A stretch of 64,000 nt of DNA from Volvariella volvacea V23 (taxonomy: Eukaryota; Basidiomycota; Agaricomycetes; Agaricales; Pluteaceae): positions 431,593-495,592 of the forward strand of contig KB722739.1 in NCBI GenBank assembly GCA_000349905.1, given 5' to 3'. The notes beneath the pieces are model-generated. The model did no database searches. It was given only the letters and a program-made list of their open reading frames with translations, and was not told the DNA's origin. The first letter of the stretch is position 1; the number at the start of each line of letters is the position of its first letter. Positions 60,498 through 64,000 of the stretch are shown here, one piece after another. The translations under genes and the position numbers were made by a program.

Positions 60498-61903
60498 TTA
60501 GATGTGAGGAAGATATTCTGTCCACCTGACACTTTGGTATGCAGACTCAGGAAGGCAGCGAAGAGAGAAGAATGCGAGGAAGAGAAGGATGATGCGAGCG
60601 GCGAAATAGAGTGGAATGCCAAGAAATCCGATTGGGACGAAGAATATATTAATAATGGTGCCTAAGATTGCGACGTCGTGTCTGTTGTTTGCATAAAAGA
60701 ATGCTGATGCGATTGCGACCAGGAGGGGGACGATAACGAGGACAAGCGACGATGCTCTCCAGAGCCAGAGTTCGGTGGTTGTCGCGAATTGCAAGTCCCA
60801 GCCAATGAGGTGAATGCCGCCGAACAGGACACCGATCACCGAGCCACAAAGGGCTGCAAGGCTTCCACCTTCGTCACTCATCCAAGCTGCATAGAACGGA
60901 TGAACACTCGTCGCCCTGTTCTCCTCGCCTTCTTCTACCATCATAAGTGCCAGAGGACCAAAGACAGCCATAAATGGTGCGGCTATGATTGCCCATAACC
61001 CCCATCTTTGGAAAGTATTCCTCCACCTCTCGCTCATCCTCTCGTACCATGCTCCCCACCACTCCTTCACCTGCCTCTCATCAGCCTCTGCCTCGGGCCC
61101 ATCAGTCCGGGTCCCATTCTCGTCAAAATAGATCGGGTATCCAACATCCAGGGGCTTGTCCCCCCACAGCCCATATGTGATCACATTCAAAGTCGCAAAG
61201 GCAAGGGTAACGAGCTCGATTTCGGTGAGGACGAGACCTTGGACGTGGCGAGCGATGCACTGAGCAACAAACCACGTGGTTTGGACAACGACAAGGGCCT
61301 TTGCGAGAAAGTCGCCTTTTCCATGATCCTTGATCTCTTTTTCCGGGATATGTGGTATCTTCATGCTCTTCCAATCCACATGGCGATTCTGCGGATTTGT
61401 GACACCAACAACCCGATAGACGCCGTCAATGCGTTGCACTAACCCCCCCATCTGGACAAAGAACCCATGAGTCTTCGCCCATCCACGATCTTCAACATGT
61501 TAATATTTTTGTTTCCAGTTGGCTATTGTCACTTACGTTTGTTCTGTTCTGCAATTCTTCCTGCCATAATCCTCTGGCGAATCGCCCACAAGATGACCAC
61601 TTCAGGGGCAATCAACGCATACAATGTCGTACGAATCTTCATCCATGTCACTCTCGCCCACGAATCACTCTGATCCGGAATGTTATGGTGTATCGAGATG
61701 TATGTGCACAACAGAATGACACTGATGCAGCTATACAATATGTCGAATATCGTTCGAGTCCGAGTGGGGTCGCATTGAGAAGCGGTCATCGCGGCAGCGA
61801 CGATACAGATGGGGCTTGGGATGGTGCTACCTGGGATGGCGGCGGGCACAGGAGAGGCATAAGAGTGCGCAAAGGCGGCGAGGAAGAGACTGGCTAGGAA
61901 CAT
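60498..61903 (-). CDS. Multi-pass membrane protein of unknown function, array copy 4
   Basis: Second intact member of the array, 452 residues in two exons (61903-61537, 61489-60498; 47-nt intron). Start MFLASLFLAAFAHSYASPVP, then CDPTRTRTIFDILYSCISVI, IHHNIPDQSDS and LIAPEVVILWAIRQR. Exon 2 begins RGWAKTHGFFVQMGGLVQ. It differs from copy 1 in a loop (GVTNPQNRHVDWKSMKIPHI instead of the LCKEGDINGAKI type), so it diverged earlier or was partly converted. Membrane helices follow as in copy 1, with AIIAAPFMAVFGPLALM, CGSVIGVLFGGIHLIGW and YFAARIILLFLAFFSLR, ending WTEYLPHI. Function unknown; plasma or internal membrane location is inference from the hydrophobic pattern. Confidence 0.85.
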
Positions 61904-63099
61904 CGGTACGTGCTGGATCCCTTCACCTTCACTTTGCTCCCTTATACTACCCTTTATTCGCCTAACCATAGCCCAACGTCCATCAATTTTGCATCCGATT
62001 TCGTGTCGAGATTGTGCTTCCAACGTATTGGTTTAGTTTCAGGTGATCATGAGTATTATGGCCAAGCTGCTGGGATCCAGGATAGTACCGCAGCGACAAT
62101 GTCGACCCCCCGCGTTTCCACAGCTGACGCGCTGACGTTCCGATGGCATCCATATCAATTCAAACAGGGCGTCAACATCACACACGAGGACCGCCGCACC
62201 GCACACTGTCTGTCAATCGGACGGCTACTCCCACTCAGTGTATTGCGTGTTAATCTGTCATCCAGCACGAACTCGTGCATCAAACGTACTTGGCTAAATT
62301 GAAGCATGGTGCCAGTCTACCGGTGTATGATTCATGCCACTCTAATGCATGTATCCAGTGTTCCCGCGCTGCCTCCATTCCTCCACTGTAACTCTTTCTA
62401 TTCTTCATGGGACGCTGGTATACAAAGCACAGAACTAGGGCATTCGTATCAAATGTTTCCGTGATTCTCTCCCTCGTGCCAAACCCGATCGCTTCGAGCC
62501 TGCCCGTTTATCATTGGTTCTTGTTTCTCACACATGGTTTCGAATCTCACGTACCCTATGCCTCAGCCCCTTATCCGTCTTTATCAGCCTCATTAAAGCG
62601 ACACGCAAGAGGGTGACATTGAATCTGTTTCGCTTTTTGGATTTACGCAAATACCTCAACAGTTTACGCTCTTCGGAGGCTAAGCATCCCCGAAGCCACT
62701 ATCTGCTCTTCACCGCGCACCTTTGCAGCGCTCAATTCGAAACTAAAATGAGTCTTTGGTTCCACGATACATGCGCAACAGAGGAACTCATGGGTAACTC
62801 TCTAACGCAGCGAGGCTCCACAAACATCATTGCACGTATATGGTTTCACTTTGTGCTGTCACCTTGCTGAAATGCTTTGGATAGAATCCGGCTGCAAGTG
62901 ACATTCAAGCGCAAAGAATGCGTGCCCAGTCGGTGATGATCGCTTCATTTTCTATCACCTCCATGCTCACCGTGTTGTCTGGATACGCAGTTGTGCGATA
63001 GGTAAATGCAAATGCATGTCCTATATGGGCTTGGTTGTGGTTTCATCTCGCAGTGGGCTACCGGCAGGCCAACCATATGCGCGTGCGATTCATTTTATA
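61904..63099. other. Spacer upstream of copy 4
   Basis: The first ~400 bases resemble the 5' flanks of copies 1 and 2 more distantly. The rest is unrecognised and probably includes the lost 3' part of copy 5. No gene. Confidence 0.55.
61940..61946 (-). promoter_or_regulatory. TATAAGG box of array copy 4
   Basis: TATAAGG on the minus strand, near end 37 nt before the ATG of copy 4, the same spacing as in copies 1 and 2. Confidence 0.65.
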
Positions 63100-63810
63100 C
63101 GAAGCGAGGTGTCATAGCTTCAGCACGACCCGTCACAATCGGGAAAAACTCGTTTGCGTTTCCATCTTCTCCCATCATGTCCAAAAGAGGATCAAAGACA
63201 GCCAAGATGTAGAAGGTGATCCAACAATCATCCTCATGATCAGTTTGACTGACTCTCTGCAGGTGGTGCAAGCACGTCTTGTTGTAAAATACTTCGTTCC
63301 TTTCCAAATCCTCTTGTGCCATGCTCCCTGCTGCGTCTCATTCCGCTTCTCCAGCTCCTCTGTCCTCGCCACTGGCCCATCTGTTCAAACCCCTTCTTGA
63401 TCGAAATAGATTGGGTACTCGACATTCAGCGGCTTGTCCCACCACAACCCATACGTGATCACGTTTAGACTGGCAAAAGCAAGGGTGATGAGCTCAATTT
63501 CGGTGAGGACAAGGCCTTGAGCATGGCGAGCGATGCATTGAGCGACAAACCAAGTTGTTTGGACGACGACGAGAGCCTGGGCAAGTAAATCTCCATTTCC
63601 GTGATCCTTGATCTCCTTCTCTGGGACATGTGGTATTTTGGCCCCGTTTATGTCCCCTTTTTTGCATAGTACCTTGTACGTCCAATTACTCTGACGTTGT
63701 ACTAGTCCTCTCATTTGCACAAAGAATCCACGGGTTCTTATCCACCCACGATCTTTCACGGATCAGCATCAGCGTGTTACATCTATTAGTTTACACTCAC
63801 CTTTAATCGT
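63100..63810 (-). pseudogene. Array copy 5, truncated at both ends
   Basis: Remnant of exon 2 of the same family: RGWIRTRGFFVQMRG, GAKIPHVPEKEIKDH, VVVQTTWFVAQCIARH, TEIELITLAFASLNV, WWDKPLNVEYPIYFD, then a stop at 63385-63387 where relatives read FDENGTR. Beyond it, in other frames, degraded pieces remain: GAWHKRIWKG (63300 region) and a block like AVFDPLLDMM (63180 region). Nothing corresponds to the last helices. Exon 1 is absent: the intron donor near 63800 is followed within ~20 bases by sequence matching the promoter flank of copy 1, as if a deletion of ~370 bp removed the whole first exon. Confidence 0.82.
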
Positions 63811-64000
63811 TTGTCCAACCATAACCCTAGTTCCGCCGATTGGGGTCTGATTGGGCGTCAAGATTGTGCTATCTGCTATACTTATCGTGTTGCAAAGCCA
63901 TCATGGTCTCTCGGGATTTACCGACCTCGTGAAGCCGACCAGGCTCACTGTTGTGTCTGACAACGGCAAACTCTGATCTCTGTTAATACTAGGCACGGCT
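63811..64000. other. Promoter-flank remnant of array copy 5
   Basis: Starts with sequence related to 53965-54050 (5' flank of copy 1: AACCATAA, GATTGGGGTCTGATT, AGATTGTG). The rest is unrecognised. The array may continue beyond the window edge. Confidence 0.55.

Overview
The window looks like nuclear DNA of a filamentous basidiomycete, most likely an Agaricomycete. The protein-coding genes are split by many GT-AG introns, mostly about 45-150 nt. The set includes a myosin-motor chitin synthase with a C-terminal DEK-type domain, and a tandem family of unnamed multi-pass membrane proteins of a kind I recall as expanded in Agaricomycetes. Species cannot be fixed from the sequence alone.

Layout. 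1-3.0 kb: no supportable gene. 3.0-4.6 kb (+): two-finger C2H2 transcription factor of NRG1 type. 5.9-11.7 kb (+): protein phosphatase 4 catalytic subunit; 306 codons are spread over 5.8 kb because six of its seven introns are 367-1700 nt. 11.7-16.5 kb: no gene seen. 16.5-19.1 kb (-): ARB1/ABCF2 ribosome-biogenesis ATPase. 19.1-24.8 kb: no gene seen. 24.8-27.2 kb (+): GRDP/DUF1399-type protein. 27.7-30.4 kb (+): MFS sugar transporter. 31.0-34.3 kb (-): coatomer beta' (SEC27), sharing a 182-bp divergent promoter with the chitin synthase at 34.4-41.2 kb (+). 44.9-47.4 kb (-): two-finger GATA factor. 49.4-51.0 kb (+): lunapark ER-junction protein. 52.2-63.8 kb: five copies of the membrane-protein family. 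Two are intact (copies 1 and 4). Copy 2 has one frameshift in a homopolymer, copy 3 is an inverted pseudogene, and copy 5 is a truncated pseudogene. At least one short inverted-repeat transposon-like element and other duplicated segments lie between them.

Most single-copy genes are housekeeping or cell-surface functions: a phosphatase, ribosome biogenesis, COPI coat, ER shape, chitin synthesis and sugar uptake. SEC27, the chitin synthase and lunapark all act on the secretory pathway, but only SEC27 and the chitin synthase share a promoter region.

The most unusual signal is in the PP4 gene. On the sense strand, intron 2 has no AG dinucleotide for about 460 nt and intron 3 has none for about 990 nt before the acceptor AG, although CT, GA, AA and GG are common. 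Chance gives about one AG per 16 nt, so this implies strong strand-specific avoidance of cryptic 3' splice sites over whole introns. The second interesting system is the membrane-protein array. It shows a recent duplication unit, inversion, gene decay, a TATA-like box at exactly the same distance from the ATG in three copies, and transposon insertions that postdate the duplication.
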